Assembly: GCF_036053395.1 (NCBI RefSeq)
Contig: NZ_CP107942.1
Coordinates: 7,892,501 to 7,956,500 of the forward strand
Reading direction: 5' to 3'
Source: Actinoplanes sp. NBC_00393
GTDB taxonomy: Bacteria; Actinomycetota; Actinomycetes; Mycobacteriales; Micromonosporaceae
Length of the DNA: 64,000 nt
Position 1 is the first letter of the stretch. Every line of letters begins with the position of its first letter. Shown piece after piece: positions 38,973-47,751 of this stretch. Under the pieces are notes generated by a model. That model did no database searches. It was not told the DNA's origin and saw only the letters and a program-made list of their open reading frames with translations. The translations under genes and the position numbers were made by a program.

Positions 38973-40123
38973 CAGCGTGGCGCCACGCCGTCGGAGTCCG
39001 GGTCGCCGCCGAGCGCGTCCACGCCGAGCCAGTCCGCGCAGACGTCGCTGGTGGCGGGTTGCAGTGAACCCGCCCGGGCATCCCGGTAGAGCCGTTCCAG
39101 CGGATGCCCGCGGCGCATCGCCGAGGTGCCCGCGGCCTCCAGCATCGAGGCGGCCACCTCGGCCGCGGTCGTGCCGGCCAGCAGTTTCGCCCGCCACACC
39201 CAGCGGTTCGTCTCGGCGTCGCCGGGCGCTTCGTCGACCCGGCGGGCCGCCTCCCGGACCGCGAGGTGCGCGGCGGCGACCGCGGCGTCCGCCCGGCCGA
39301 TCCGGGCCCGCACCGCGGGTAATCCGGTGAGGCCACGCTTGGTGACGTGCTCGACCGCCGCGTCCACCGCCGCCCGCGCCACGCCGACGTAGACCGCGGC
39401 ATAGCTGGCGACCATCCAGTGCGGTGCCAACTGGGCCACCACCAGGGCCAGCCCTTCCACCCCGCCGAGCAGCGCGGAGGCCGGAACGGTGACGTCGATG
39501 TGCAGATCGTGCGAGCCGGTCGCGCGCATCCCGAGCGCGTCCCAGGTCTGCTCCACCCGCAGGCCGGGACCGGCCGGCACCAGGAACTGGGAGACCTGGG
39601 CGGGATCGTCGGGGTTGCGGGCGGCGATCAGGTACGCGTCCGCGTGCCCCGCACCCGAGCAGAAGGTCTTGGCGCCGGTGATCCGGTAGCCGCCGTCCAC
39701 CGCCCGGTAGGAGGTGGTCATCCGGGACAGCCGGGAGCCGGCGCCGCGTTCGCTCATCGCCACCGCGTACCAACTGCCACCGGCGGCCGCCTTCAGGTAC
39801 TCGTCGCGGGCGGCCAGCGCCTCCGGTGGCAGGCCCAGAGCGTCGGCGAGCCCGTCGGTGACGCCGCTGAGGGCGCCGGTCACCGAGGCGTGCATGTTGA
39901 AGATCAGGGCGGTGGCGCCGTTGCCGCGGGCGAGTTCGTAGGCGACCTCCGCGTACTGGGCGAAGCCGGCGCCGGCGCCGCCGAGGTGGGTGGGCACCAT
40001 CAGGCCGAAGAAGCCGGCGTCGCGCAGGTCCGCGAAGTCCTCGGCGGGGAAGGAGCCGTCCACATCGCTGGCGGCGGCGCGGGCCGCGAATCGCGGAGTG
40101 AGCCGTCGAGCTTCGTCGATCAT
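38969..40123 (-). CDS. Acyl-CoA-dehydrogenase-fold flavoprotein, probable monooxygenase
   Basis: 384 aa from the ATG at 40123 (ATGA overlap with the methyltransferase). ACAD fold: FGLMVPTHLGGAGAGF, VAMSERGAGSRLSRM, ITGAKTFCSGAGHADAYL, WDALGMRATGSHDL and a C-terminal YRDARAGSLQPATSDV. The usual C-terminal YEG catalytic-glutamate motif is replaced by RDARAGSLQP, as in group D flavin monooxygenases and DszC-like enzymes, so it may hydroxylate the PKS-derived ring toward a hydroquinone rather than dehydrogenate an acyl-CoA. A reduction role in forming the dihydrogeranyl group is an alternative. Confidence 0.88.
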   Translation of the reverse strand: MIDEARRLTPRFAARAAASDVDGSFPAEDFADLRDAGFFGLMVPTHLGGAGAGFAQYAEVAYELARGNGATALIFNMHASVTGALSGVTDGLADALGLPPEALAARDEYLKAAAGGSWYAVAMSERGAGSRLSRMTTSYRAVDGGYRITGAKTFCSGAGHADAYLIAARNPDDPAQVSQFLVPAGPGLRVEQTWDALGMRATGSHDLHIDVTVPASALLGGVEGLALVVAQLAPHWMVASYAAVYVGVARAAVDAAVEHVTKRGLTGLPAVRARIGRADAAVAAAHLAVREAARRVDEAPGDAETNRWVWRAKLLAGTTAAEVAASMLEAAGTSAMRRGHPLERLYRDARAGSLQPATSDVCADWLGVDALGGDPDSDGVAPRW

Positions 40124-40845
40124 GCCGGTTCCCCTACCCTTCGGCCGCTCCCCTGATACAGCACTGCGGTGGAAAAGGTGGGCACGATCCGTCCCAGCGG
40201 GCGGCCGTTCGGGGTACGGCGTAACGCCAGCCAGCGGAACAATCCGGAAAGACTCGGGCGAACCCCGCGGACCCGGAGGTCGACACCGTGCCGGGCGAAC
40301 TCGGCGACCAGGCGCTCCGGCGCGACGAACAACTCGGGGTCGTGCAGGCCGACCGGGGCGATCCCCAGCCGCTCGCCGGCGGTCACCGTGATGAAGCGGC
40401 TCAGCCCGGTGTCGTTGACGGTGTCCAGCACGACCAGGCCGGACGGGCTCAGCACCCGGCAGAGCTCGGCGACCGTACCGGGCAGGTCGGTGACGTGCTC
40501 CAGGATCTCGCCGGCCGCGACCACGTCGGCAGCGCCGGAGGCGAGCGGCAGCGCGGTGACGTCGCCGTTGACCGCGTGGATTCCCTGGCGGGTGGCCTCG
40601 GCCAGCGCCGGACGGCCCAGGTCGACGCCGATGTGGCGGTAGCCCTTCGCACGGACGTGCGGGGCGAGCAGGCCGCCGCCGCAGCCGGCGTCCACCAGGA
40701 TCGCCCCCTCGGTGGTGGCCGGCGGAATCAGGGCCGCGCGGGACGCGGCGAGCCAGTGCAGAAGTTCGAAGTCGCCGCCGGGACGCCACCATTCCCCGAC
40801 CATGTCGTCGTACTGACGTGGATCGTTGCGCTGCATCGACAGCAT
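40120..40845 (-). CDS. SAM-dependent methyltransferase (UbiG-like)
   Basis: About 241 aa from the ATG at 40845 (40836 also possible). Class I Rossmann methyltransferase: DAGCGGGLLAPHVRAKG (motif I), HIGVDLGRPALAEA, VNGDVTALPLASGAADVV and GEILEHVTDLPG. Similarity to ubiquinone O-methyltransferases and first place in the operon suggest O-methylation of the resorcinol or hydroquinone. The start is 47 bp from the divergent UbiA gene. Confidence 0.9.
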   Translation of the reverse strand: MLSMQRNDPRQYDDMVGEWWRPGGDFELLHWLAASRAALIPPATTEGAILVDAGCGGGLLAPHVRAKGYRHIGVDLGRPALAEATRQGIHAVNGDVTALPLASGAADVVAAGEILEHVTDLPGTVAELCRVLSPSGLVVLDTVNDTGLSRFITVTAGERLGIAPVGLHDPELFVAPERLVAEFARHGVDLRVRGVRPSLSGLFRWLALRRTPNGRPLGRIVPTFSTAVLYQGSGRRVGEPA

Positions 40846-40892
40846 GTGATCGAGCCTGGCACGGGAACGGCACAAGCACCACACTGCGAGTC

Positions 40893-41720
40893 ATGTCGCG
40901 TGCACTCGCCCTGTTCCGATCCGCCCATCCGGAGCCGGGTCTGGCGGTGACGGCCGCGATGACCCTGCTGGCCGTCGGCGTCGGCCATCGCGGGTGGCGG
41001 TTGCTGCTGGTCGCGCTCGCGGTGGCGGCCACCCAGTTCGCCGTGGGCTGGGTCAACGACTGGCTGGATGCCGAACGCGACGAGCAGGCGGGGCGGCGCG
41101 ACAAGCCGGTGGCGGCGGGGGCGGTGTCTCGGCGTACCGTCGGCTTTGCGGGTCTGATCGCCTCCCTGGCGATCCCGTTCCCCGCGCTGCCGCTCGGCCT
41201 CCCGCCCACCCTCGTGATCTCCGTGGTCGGCATTTTCGCCCTGCTCTACGACTGGCCGCTGAAGTCGACCGCCTTCTCGGTGGTGCCCTACCTGGTCGCG
41301 TTCGGTCTGCTGCCGGCCTTCGTGGTGGTCGCGCTGCCCGGGCATCCGGCGCCGCCGGTCTGGCTGGTCGCCGCCGGCGCGCTGCTCGGCGGTGGCGCGC
41401 ACTTCGCCAACGTGCTGCCCGACCTGGCCGACGACGCGGCGACCGGAGTGCGTGGCCTGCCGCACCGGATCGGCGCCCGCTGGTCACAGGCGGCCGCCGC
41501 GGGTCTCCTGCTGGCAGCGACGCTCACGCTGGTCTTCGGGCCGCCCGGCCCGCCCACGTGGCCCGGCTTGGCAGCGGCAGCGGCCGCCGTCGTGGTCCTT
41601 CCCCTTGGCTGGTACGCGGCGCGCCGCGCAACCGGACGGCCGGTCGCCCTGTTCCGCGCGGTGATCGTGGTGGCCCTCATCGACGTCCTGCTCCTGGTCC
41701 TCAGCGGCCGGGTGGCGTGA
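40893..41720 (+). CDS. UbiA-family membrane prenyltransferase
   Basis: 275 aa from the ATG at 40893. About seven to nine membrane segments. First Asp-rich motif NDWLDAERD followed by RRDKPVAAG, and second motif DLADDAATG, both needed for Mg-prenyl diphosphate binding. Transfers a polyprenyl group to an aromatic acceptor. By analogy with the A. missouriensis agq cluster, whose UbiA-like enzyme O-prenylates an alkylquinol, it probably adds a geranyl-type chain to the PKS product. Transcribed divergently from the rest of the cluster. Confidence 0.92.
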   Translation: MSRALALFRSAHPEPGLAVTAAMTLLAVGVGHRGWRLLLVALAVAATQFAVGWVNDWLDAERDEQAGRRDKPVAAGAVSRRTVGFAGLIASLAIPFPALPLGLPPTLVISVVGIFALLYDWPLKSTAFSVVPYLVAFGLLPAFVVVALPGHPAPPVWLVAAGALLGGGAHFANVLPDLADDAATGVRGLPHRIGARWSQAAAAGLLLAATLTLVFGPPGPPTWPGLAAAAAAVVVLPLGWYAARRATGRPVALFRAVIVVALIDVLLLVLSGRVA

Positions 41721-41826
41721 GCGATCAGTGATCAAGATGGCCGGTTGGATGGGTCGGCGCACGCGGCGGATCGCCGCCCATTAGGCTGATCTGACACGTG
41801 GGTGTCTCTATTTGGAGGATCGTGTG

Positions 41827-42549
41827 ATGCGCTCGCTGCGAACCCGTCGCGCCGCTCTGGTCGCGGGTGCTGCCACGGTCGCTGCGCTGGCTCTGGGCGG
41901 CTGCTCGGCCGGTCAGGTCGCCGAGACTGCCATCCTGGACACGCCGATCGCCGGCGTCGACAGGGACACGCTGCACGGCAGCGTGTACATCCGGAACCTG
42001 GTGATCCCTTACCACGGCACCGAGGGGTACAAGGCCGGAAGTGACGCCCCGATCGAGCTGAGCCTCTACAACCAGACCGACAACCCGATCACCGTCGCGA
42101 TCAGCAGCCAGCCGACGGAGCAGGGTCAGGTCGTCTCGGGCCGGCAGGTCGGCATCGCGCCGGCCAGCACCGCGCCCGCCGCGCCCGGTTCTGAGGAGCC
42201 CGGTGCGCACGGTTCTGAGGAGCCCGGTGTGCACGCCTCCGAGGTGCCGTCGCCGAGCGGTTCCGAGGCGCCCGGTGCGGGCCTCAGGCCGTCCGCGCCG
42301 GCTGTGACGATCAAGCCCGCGCAGGTCGTGCTCCCGGCGCAGGGTTCGGCGCTGTTCCGGCCCACCGACAAGGAACTGCTCCAGGTCTTCGGCCTCTCCG
42401 ACGATCTGAAGCCGGGCATGTCGGTGAACCTGGTCTTCGAGTTCAGCGACGGCTCGCCCGCTCTCGTGCTCCAGGCCCCGGTCTCGACCCCGGTCACGCC
42501 GGCGCCCCGGGAGACCGGTGGGGCCGAGGGTGAAGGCGAAGGCCACTGA
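41827..42549 (+). CDS. LpqE-like lipoprotein
   Basis: 240 aa from the ATG at 41827 (GGAGG at 41814-41818). Signal peptide with lipobox LALGGC, so lipid-anchored outside the membrane. A beta-rich domain (DTLHGSVYIRNLVIPYHG, IELSLYNQTDNPITVAIS) is interrupted by an acidic Pro/Ser-rich segment with GSEEPG repeats at about 120-155. It directly precedes radA, as lpqE (Rv3584) does in Mycobacterium tuberculosis, and the domain matches that family. Function unknown. Confidence 0.85.
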   Translation: MRSLRTRRAALVAGAATVAALALGGCSAGQVAETAILDTPIAGVDRDTLHGSVYIRNLVIPYHGTEGYKAGSDAPIELSLYNQTDNPITVAISSQPTEQGQVVSGRQVGIAPASTAPAAPGSEEPGAHGSEEPGVHASEVPSPSGSEAPGAGLRPSAPAVTIKPAQVVLPAQGSALFRPTDKELLQVFGLSDDLKPGMSVNLVFEFSDGSPALVLQAPVSTPVTPAPRETGGAEGEGEGH

Positions 42550-42584
42550 GCCGGATTGTCGTACCCTCCGGCTAGCTTGTCGGG

Positions 42585-44009
42585 GTGACATCCTCTCGAG
42601 CGACCGCCAAGGCCCCCCGCCAGGCATACGTCTGTGACGCTTGCGGCCATCAGCCACCCAAGTGGCTGGGCCGCTGTCCGGAGTGCGGCGAGTGGGGTTC
42701 GATCATCGAGTCCACGGTGTCCGCACCCCTGGTCTCCGGCCGGGTGGTCAGCTCCCGCATGCCGGCCGAGCCGGCCCGGCCGATCGCGCAGATCAGCGCC
42801 GCCCCGGCCCGGGCCGTCGCGACCGGCGTCGGTGAGCTCGACCGGGTGCTCGGCGGCGGCCTCGTCCCGGGCGCGGTGGTGCTGCTGGCCGGCGAGCCCG
42901 GCGTGGGCAAGTCCACCCTCCTGCTCGACGTCGCCCAGCAGTGGGCGGCCGGCGCCGGCTCCCCGTCGCTGGTGGTCAGCGGTGAGGAGTCGGTCAGCCA
43001 GGTGCGGCTGCGGGCCGAGCGGCTCGGCGCGCTGCACGACCGGCTCTACCTCGCCTCGGAAAACGATCTCGGCACGGTCATCGGCCACCTCGACGCGGTC
43101 AAGCCCGGCCTGCTCGTGCTCGACTCGGTGCAGACCGTCTCGGCGCCGGGCACCGAGGGCGTGCCGGGCGGCGTGACCCAGGTGCGCGCGGTGACCGCCG
43201 CGCTGGTCTCGATCGCCAAGGAGCGCGGCATCGCCACTGTCCTGGTCGGTCACGTGACCAAGGACGGTCAGGTCGCCGGCCCGCGGGTGCTCGAGCACCT
43301 GGTCGACGTGGTGCTGCACTTCGAGGGCGACAAGCACTCGTCGCTGCGCCTGGTGCGCGGTGTGAAGAACAGGTTCGGCGCGGCCGACGAGGTCGGCTGC
43401 TTCGAGATGCACGAGGGCGGCATCAGCAGCCTGCCGGACCCGTCCGGGCTCTTCCTCACCCGCTATCTCGAGCCGGTGCCCGGCACCTGCGTGACGGTGG
43501 CGATGGAGGGGCGGCGTGCGCTGGTCACCGAGGTGCAGGCGCTGATCGGCGCGGAGGTGCAGGGATCGCCGCGGCGCACGGTGTCCGGTCTCGACAGCGC
43601 CCGGCTCGCCATGGTGCTGGCGGTGCTGGAAAGGCGGACCAAGCAGTTGAAGCTCTACAACCGGGAGGTCTTCGCGGCGACCGTCGGCGGCATCCGGCTC
43701 GTCGAGCCCTCCGCTGACCTGGCGATGGCTCTCGCGGTCGCGTCCGGCGGGCTCGATCTGGCGATGGCGCCGCACCTGGTCGCGATCGGTGAGGTCGGCC
43801 TGACCGGGGAGATCCGCCGGGTGGGTGCGGTGGGCCGGCGGCTCGCCGAGGCGGCCCGGCTCGGGTTCAAGGTCGCGCTGGTGCCACCGGGCTGCGGGCC
43901 GGACGGGGCGGCCGGCACTCCCAAGAGCATGGAGGTGATCGAGGTCGGCGACCTGCGATCAGCGTTGCAGAGCGCAGCGCGCGCCTCGGCCGAGCACGGT
44001 TCGAAGTGA
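42585..44009 (+). CDS. radA: DNA repair ATPase RadA (Sms)
   Basis: 474 aa, GTG start. RecA-like branch-migration protein. N-terminal C4 zinc finger (VCDACGHQPPKWLGRCPECG), Walker A GEPGVGKST, the RadA-specific KNRFG motif and a C-terminal Lon-like domain (VGGIRLVEPSADLAM, AIGEVGLTGEIRRV). A -10-like TAGCTT ends 6 nt before the GTG, so the message may be leaderless. The radA-disA pair is conserved. Confidence 0.96.
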   Translation: MTSSRATAKAPRQAYVCDACGHQPPKWLGRCPECGEWGSIIESTVSAPLVSGRVVSSRMPAEPARPIAQISAAPARAVATGVGELDRVLGGGLVPGAVVLLAGEPGVGKSTLLLDVAQQWAAGAGSPSLVVSGEESVSQVRLRAERLGALHDRLYLASENDLGTVIGHLDAVKPGLLVLDSVQTVSAPGTEGVPGGVTQVRAVTAALVSIAKERGIATVLVGHVTKDGQVAGPRVLEHLVDVVLHFEGDKHSSLRLVRGVKNRFGAADEVGCFEMHEGGISSLPDPSGLFLTRYLEPVPGTCVTVAMEGRRALVTEVQALIGAEVQGSPRRTVSGLDSARLAMVLAVLERRTKQLKLYNREVFAATVGGIRLVEPSADLAMALAVASGGLDLAMAPHLVAIGEVGLTGEIRRVGAVGRRLAEAARLGFKVALVPPGCGPDGAAGTPKSMEVIEVGDLRSALQSAARASAEHGSK

Positions 44010-44080
44010 CTGATGGTTACGAATCATCACGCTACGGAGCATTCATCGAACCATCCCTCGTTGCTGTGGATGACAGTCCG

Positions 44081-44086
44081 TAGAAT
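44081..44086 (+). promoter_or_regulatory. -10 element of a probably leaderless disA transcript
   Basis: TAGAAT ends 6 nt before the disA GTG, the spacing expected if transcription starts at the start codon. No Shine-Dalgarno sequence lies between. Confidence 0.55.
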
Positions 44087-44092
44087 GTCCAG

Positions 44093-45274
44093 GTGCCGCT
44101 CGACCGCGATGGTTCCAAGCCCGCCGCCAGTTCCACGCCGCGACCCGGCGTCAACGGCGCGGGGCATCGCGCGATGACACCAGCTTTCGGCCCCGGTCTC
44201 ACCGGTGGCGCCAGCGATCCTCTCCGCGCCAATCTAGCCCTGATGGCGCCGGGCACCGCGCTGCGCGACGGTCTGGAGCGCATCCTGCGGGGGCGGACCG
44301 GTGCGTTGATCGTGCTGGGCTACGACGCGGTGGTGGAGACCATCTGCACCGGCGGCTTCCCCCTCGACGTGGAGTTCTCCGCGACCCGCCTGCGCGAGCT
44401 GTGCAAGATGGACGGCGCGGTGGTGCTCTCCAGCGACGGCACCCGGATCGTGCGGGCCGCCGTCCACCTGATGCCCGACCCGGCGATCCCGTCCGAGGAG
44501 TCCGGCACCCGGCACCGCACCGCCGAGCGGGTCGCCAAGCAGTCCGGCTTCCCGGTCATCTCGGTGAGCCAGTCCATGCACATCATCGGGCTTTATGTGA
44601 ATGGTCAGCGCCACGTCCTGGACGACTCGGCCGCCATCCTCTCCCGGGCCAACCAGGCACTGGCCACCCTGGAGCGTTACAAGCTCCGGCTCGACGAGGT
44701 CTCCGGCACCCTCTCCGCGCTGGAGATCGAGGACCTGGTGACCGTCCGCGACGCGGTGGCCGTCGTTCAGCGGCTGGAGATGGTCCGGCGGATCGCCGAT
44801 GAGATCTCCGGATACGTGGTGGAGCTCGGCACCGACGGCCGGCTGCTCGCCCTCCAGCTCGACGAGTTGATGGCCGGCGTCGACGCCGATCGCACCCTGG
44901 TCATCCGGGATTACCTGCCGGTCGGCCGCAAGGCGCGCACGCTGGACGAGGCACTGGTCGAGCTCGACCTGCTGACCGCCACCGAGATGATCGACCTGGT
45001 GGCGGTGGCCAAGGCGATCGGCTACCCGGGCGCCTCCGACGCGCTGGACGCGGCGGTCTCCCCGCGCGGGTTCCGGCTCCTGGCCAAGGTGCCACGGCTG
45101 CCCGGCCAGATCGTGGACCGGCTGGTCGACCACTTCGGCAGCCTGCAGCGGCTGCTCGGGGCGACCGTCGAGGACCTGCAGGCGGTCGAGGGGGTCGGTG
45201 ACGCCCGGGCCCGCGGGGTTCGGGAGGGGCTCTCCCGGCTCGCCGAGGCGTCGATCCTCGAGCGCTACGTCTAA
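44093..45274 (+). CDS. disA: DNA integrity scanning protein, diadenylate cyclase
   Basis: 393 aa, GTG start. Makes c-di-AMP from two ATP and senses branched DNA as an octamer. DAC domain about 50-185 with the catalytic [11 protein letters not shown] (DGA) and [10 protein letters not shown] (RHR), a linker helix domain, and a C-terminal helix-hairpin-helix ([19 protein letters not shown]). The first 40 or so residues ([16 protein letters not shown]) are unstructured and longer than in many orthologues. Confidence 0.96.
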   Translation: MPLDRDGSKPAASSTPRPGVNGAGHRAMTPAFGPGLTGGASDPLRANLALMAPGTALRDGLERILRGRTGALIVLGYDAVVETICTGGFPLDVEFSATRLRELCKMDGAVVLSSDGTRIVRAAVHLMPDPAIPSEESGTRHRTAERVAKQSGFPVISVSQSMHIIGLYVNGQRHVLDDSAAILSRANQALATLERYKLRLDEVSGTLSALEIEDLVTVRDAVAVVQRLEMVRRIADEISGYVVELGTDGRLLALQLDELMAGVDADRTLVIRDYLPVGRKARTLDEALVELDLLTATEMIDLVAVAKAIGYPGASDALDAAVSPRGFRLLAKVPRLPGQIVDRLVDHFGSLQRLLGATVEDLQAVEGVGDARARGVREGLSRLAEASILERYV

Positions 45275-45565
45275 CTCTCCGTCACTGCTGTGATATGCGC
45301 CACTCGAGATGCGGACATTGCGGCCCGCCAACCGCCCGAGACGTCTGAATCGGGCACGATTTCTCGACGGCCGTCAGTACGCACAGTAATCGGGTCTTTC
45401 CCTGCGCGGGCCCTGCGCCTAGCCTTCTGACACGCCACGACGGATTGTCGTGAGCGCCCAGAATTGGGGAGATTGTGATCCGGGCCGAGCTTCGATCGGT
45501 CACCGCATTGCGGCCCGGGGAGTCAGTGGTGAGACCGCCCCCACCCGATCCGTTGGGGGCCGATC

Positions 45566-46666
45566 TTGCGCCGTTTCCTGTTCGCTCTCGGTGGCGTCGC
45601 GCTCGTCGCAGCCGCTCTCGCCGGCATCATGCCGGCCGCGAACGCGACGACCGGCTGTGTCACCGCCGCGGCCGCCACGTACCAGCACAAGTTCGACGGG
45701 CCCGGCGGCAACGTGACGATCACCGCGGTGCAGCCCCTCTGCGAGGGCGAGGAGCAGGCGTTCTCGCTGGTCTCGTACACGACGCGGGCAGCGAAGTTCG
45801 CGGTGCCGCAGTTCGTCTACGACACCGACAGCGCGTGGATCGGGGCGGACCGGCGCAGCGTCACCCTCGACGTGGCCGTACCCGGCTGCTACACCCAGGT
45901 AGACGCCATCTTCGGCACCGGGATCGTCAACGAGATCACCTCCAGCTATGTGTACAACGACTCCAAGCTCGGCTCGCCCGACGGCATCGGGAGCCGCTCG
46001 ACCGGTGGCCGCGGCTGGTACAACGGCGGCAGCGCGGCCTGCACGCCGAAACCGTCGGTGACCTTCCGCAGCTACTGCGACGGCGTGTTGCACACCCGCC
46101 TGGCCAATGCGGCCGATGCGGGCGTGAACGCGTCGTTCGTGGTCGGCGGCAAGCGGATCGTGGTGCGGCCGGGCAAGCACGCCGACCTGACGTCCCGCCC
46201 GTCGGGCGCGGTGTCGGTGCGGGACAACAGCTTCAAGACGACGACCGGCTCGTGGTCCCAGCCGGCCGACTGCGCACCTGTCGTCCCGCCGTCGACGCCT
46301 GCCTCGGTGCCCAGCTCTTCCACGCCCACCTCTACGCCCGGCTCGTCCACGCCTGCCTCTACGCCTAGCGCCTCTACGCCTGGCTCGTCCACGCCGGGCT
46401 CGGCCCCGCCGAGTGCTTCCGTGCCGGGCTCAGCCCCCAGTTCGGCCGCGCCTGGCACTTCTGTGCCTGCTTCAGCCGCGCCGACCTCCTCAACGCCGGC
46501 CACCGTCCCGTCACCCGTCGTCTCGTCGCCCACCCCGGACGACGGCCTCCCGATCACCGGCTCCAACACGAGCGGGCTGGCGCTCTACGCGCTCGGCTTC
46601 CTGCTCATCGGCGGCGGCCTGGTGGTAGTGGCGCGGCAGGCCCGCCGCGGACGCCACAGCGCCTGA
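45566..46666 (+). CDS. Secreted cell-wall protein with LPXTG-type sorting signal
   Basis: 366 aa from a TTG at 45566, preceded by GGGGG at 6 nt; no ATG or GTG lies nearer the signal peptide. Signal 1 to about 28 (FLFALGGVALVAAALAG...ANA), a beta-rich domain to about 235 with several Cys, a Pro/Ser/Thr repeat stalk (TSTPGSSTPASTPS), then LPITG near 330, a hydrophobic segment (LALYALGFLLIGGGLVVVA) and a basic tail (RQARRGRH). This is a class of sortase substrate. The 291 bp upstream hold no other gene. Confidence 0.85.
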   Translation: MRRFLFALGGVALVAAALAGIMPAANATTGCVTAAAATYQHKFDGPGGNVTITAVQPLCEGEEQAFSLVSYTTRAAKFAVPQFVYDTDSAWIGADRRSVTLDVAVPGCYTQVDAIFGTGIVNEITSSYVYNDSKLGSPDGIGSRSTGGRGWYNGGSAACTPKPSVTFRSYCDGVLHTRLANAADAGVNASFVVGGKRIVVRPGKHADLTSRPSGAVSVRDNSFKTTTGSWSQPADCAPVVPPSTPASVPSSSTPTSTPGSSTPASTPSASTPGSSTPGSAPPSASVPGSAPSSAAPGTSVPASAAPTSSTPATVPSPVVSSPTPDDGLPITGSNTSGLALYALGFLLIGGGLVVVARQARRGRHSA

Positions 46667-46684
46667 CCTGACAACCTCCCTCAC

Positions 46685-46731
46685 GACTTCGGGGAGCTCG
46701 GCGGAACGTCCCCGCTGGGCTCCCCGAAGTC
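46685..46731 (+). terminator. Strong hairpin terminator after the LPXTG protein
   Basis: 13-bp perfect stem GACTTCGGGGAGC / GCTCCCCGAAGTC with a 21-nt loop that can itself pair (GCGG/CCGC), 18 nt past the stop. Confidence 0.75.
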
Positions 46732-46749
46732 CATTCCCGCCCAGACCCG

Positions 46750-47070
46750 GCTGGCTCTGAGTGCTGTTCCCAGAGGCTTGAAACAGCCGTGAGAGCCAGC
46801 CAGCCCGGCCCGGCTGGCTCTCACGGCTGTATCCGGACGCTCGAAGCAACCATGAGAGACAGCCAGCCCCCGGATTCGGCTGGCCGCGAGTGGCGCGCCC
46901 CGGGCCATCTAACAGCCGTGGCGGCCAGCCAACCCGATCCGGCTGGCTCTGAGGGCTGTTTGCGAGGGGCCGAAACAACCGTGACGGCCAGCCGGCCCGA
47001 TGCGGCTGGCTCTGATGGCTGTTTGCGAGGGGCCGAAACAGCCGTGGGAGCCAGCTGGCATGGTCGGCTG
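46750..47070. repeat. Array D: five-unit palindromic repeat array
   Basis: About 63-bp units beginning GCTGGCTCTGAG or GCTGGCTCTCACGG and ending GAAACAGCCGTGAGAGCCAGC. The palindrome is best kept here: ACAGCCGTGAGAGCCAGC (46783-46800) and its exact complement (46813-46830) enclose 12 nt. The array lies between convergent genes. The remaining 47071-47238 shows no further gene or element. Confidence 0.9.
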
Positions 47071-47238
47071 TTGGGTGAGTGGGCGCGGGTGGGCAGCCGG
47101 GTCTGCTGCGCCGGGATGTGCATAAGCCCGGCGCGGGCCGGGCGGCCTGGAGTGGCTGCTACGTCGCCTCGTAGTGGGGGACGGGGAAAATTTGTTGGGC
47201 GGGGTCGCGCGTACCGGGGAAGGGCTTGATCTTGGGGG

Positions 47239-47748
47239 TTATAGGGGGTGGGAGATGTCGTTGGCGTGGTCGGCTATGGCTGCGCCGGTGACTTCGGCGG
47301 TGAGCGGAAGGATCTCCAGGCACCGGCGGATGGCCGGGGCCATCATCGGGTTGGGGACGCGGAGGGAGACCGTGCAATGGGGCACCCAGCGGCCCGGGCG
47401 GTAGTGGTCCCAGACCTCGACGCCGCCGGCTGACAGGCGGTCGTGGAGCTCGCGGTGGTGGGTGAGCAGGTCTTCGGTGACGGTTATGCCCAGCCAGAGG
47501 ACGCGGCCTACGAACTGGCCCACAAAGTCCATGCTCAGCGTCAGAGGGCGGGCTACCGGGAAGCCGGACAGGGCCTCGGCGGCGGCCGCCGGGTCGATGC
47601 GGTGGGCTGCGGCCAGCGAGACGTGCGGGCGGTGTTTCTGGTGCAGGGAGCCGAGGGTGGGGATGCCTTCGGCTTCCAGGGCACGCCAGAGGGTGCGAAG
47701 CCTGCGGGTCGCGTCGACGTCCAGGTAGAGCTCTAGTGCCGCGACCAA
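47239..47748 (-). CDS. 2'-5' RNA ligase / 2H phosphoesterase family protein
   Basis: 169 aa. Two HxS/T motifs characteristic of the 2H superfamily (HRPHVSLAAAH at about 40 and WVPHCTVSLRV at about 124) with the expected internal duplication. Family members act on 2',3'-cyclic or 2'-5' phosphodiester ends of RNA or nucleotides. The substrate here is unknown. Stops 9 bp from array-side sequence with no clear terminator other than the repeats. Confidence 0.85.
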   Translation of the reverse strand: MVAALELYLDVDATRRLRTLWRALEAEGIPTLGSLHQKHRPHVSLAAAHRIDPAAAAEALSGFPVARPLTLSMDFVGQFVGRVLWLGITVTEDLLTHHRELHDRLSAGGVEVWDHYRPGRWVPHCTVSLRVPNPMMAPAIRRCLEILPLTAEVTGAAIADHANDISHPL

Positions 47749-47751
47749 GCG

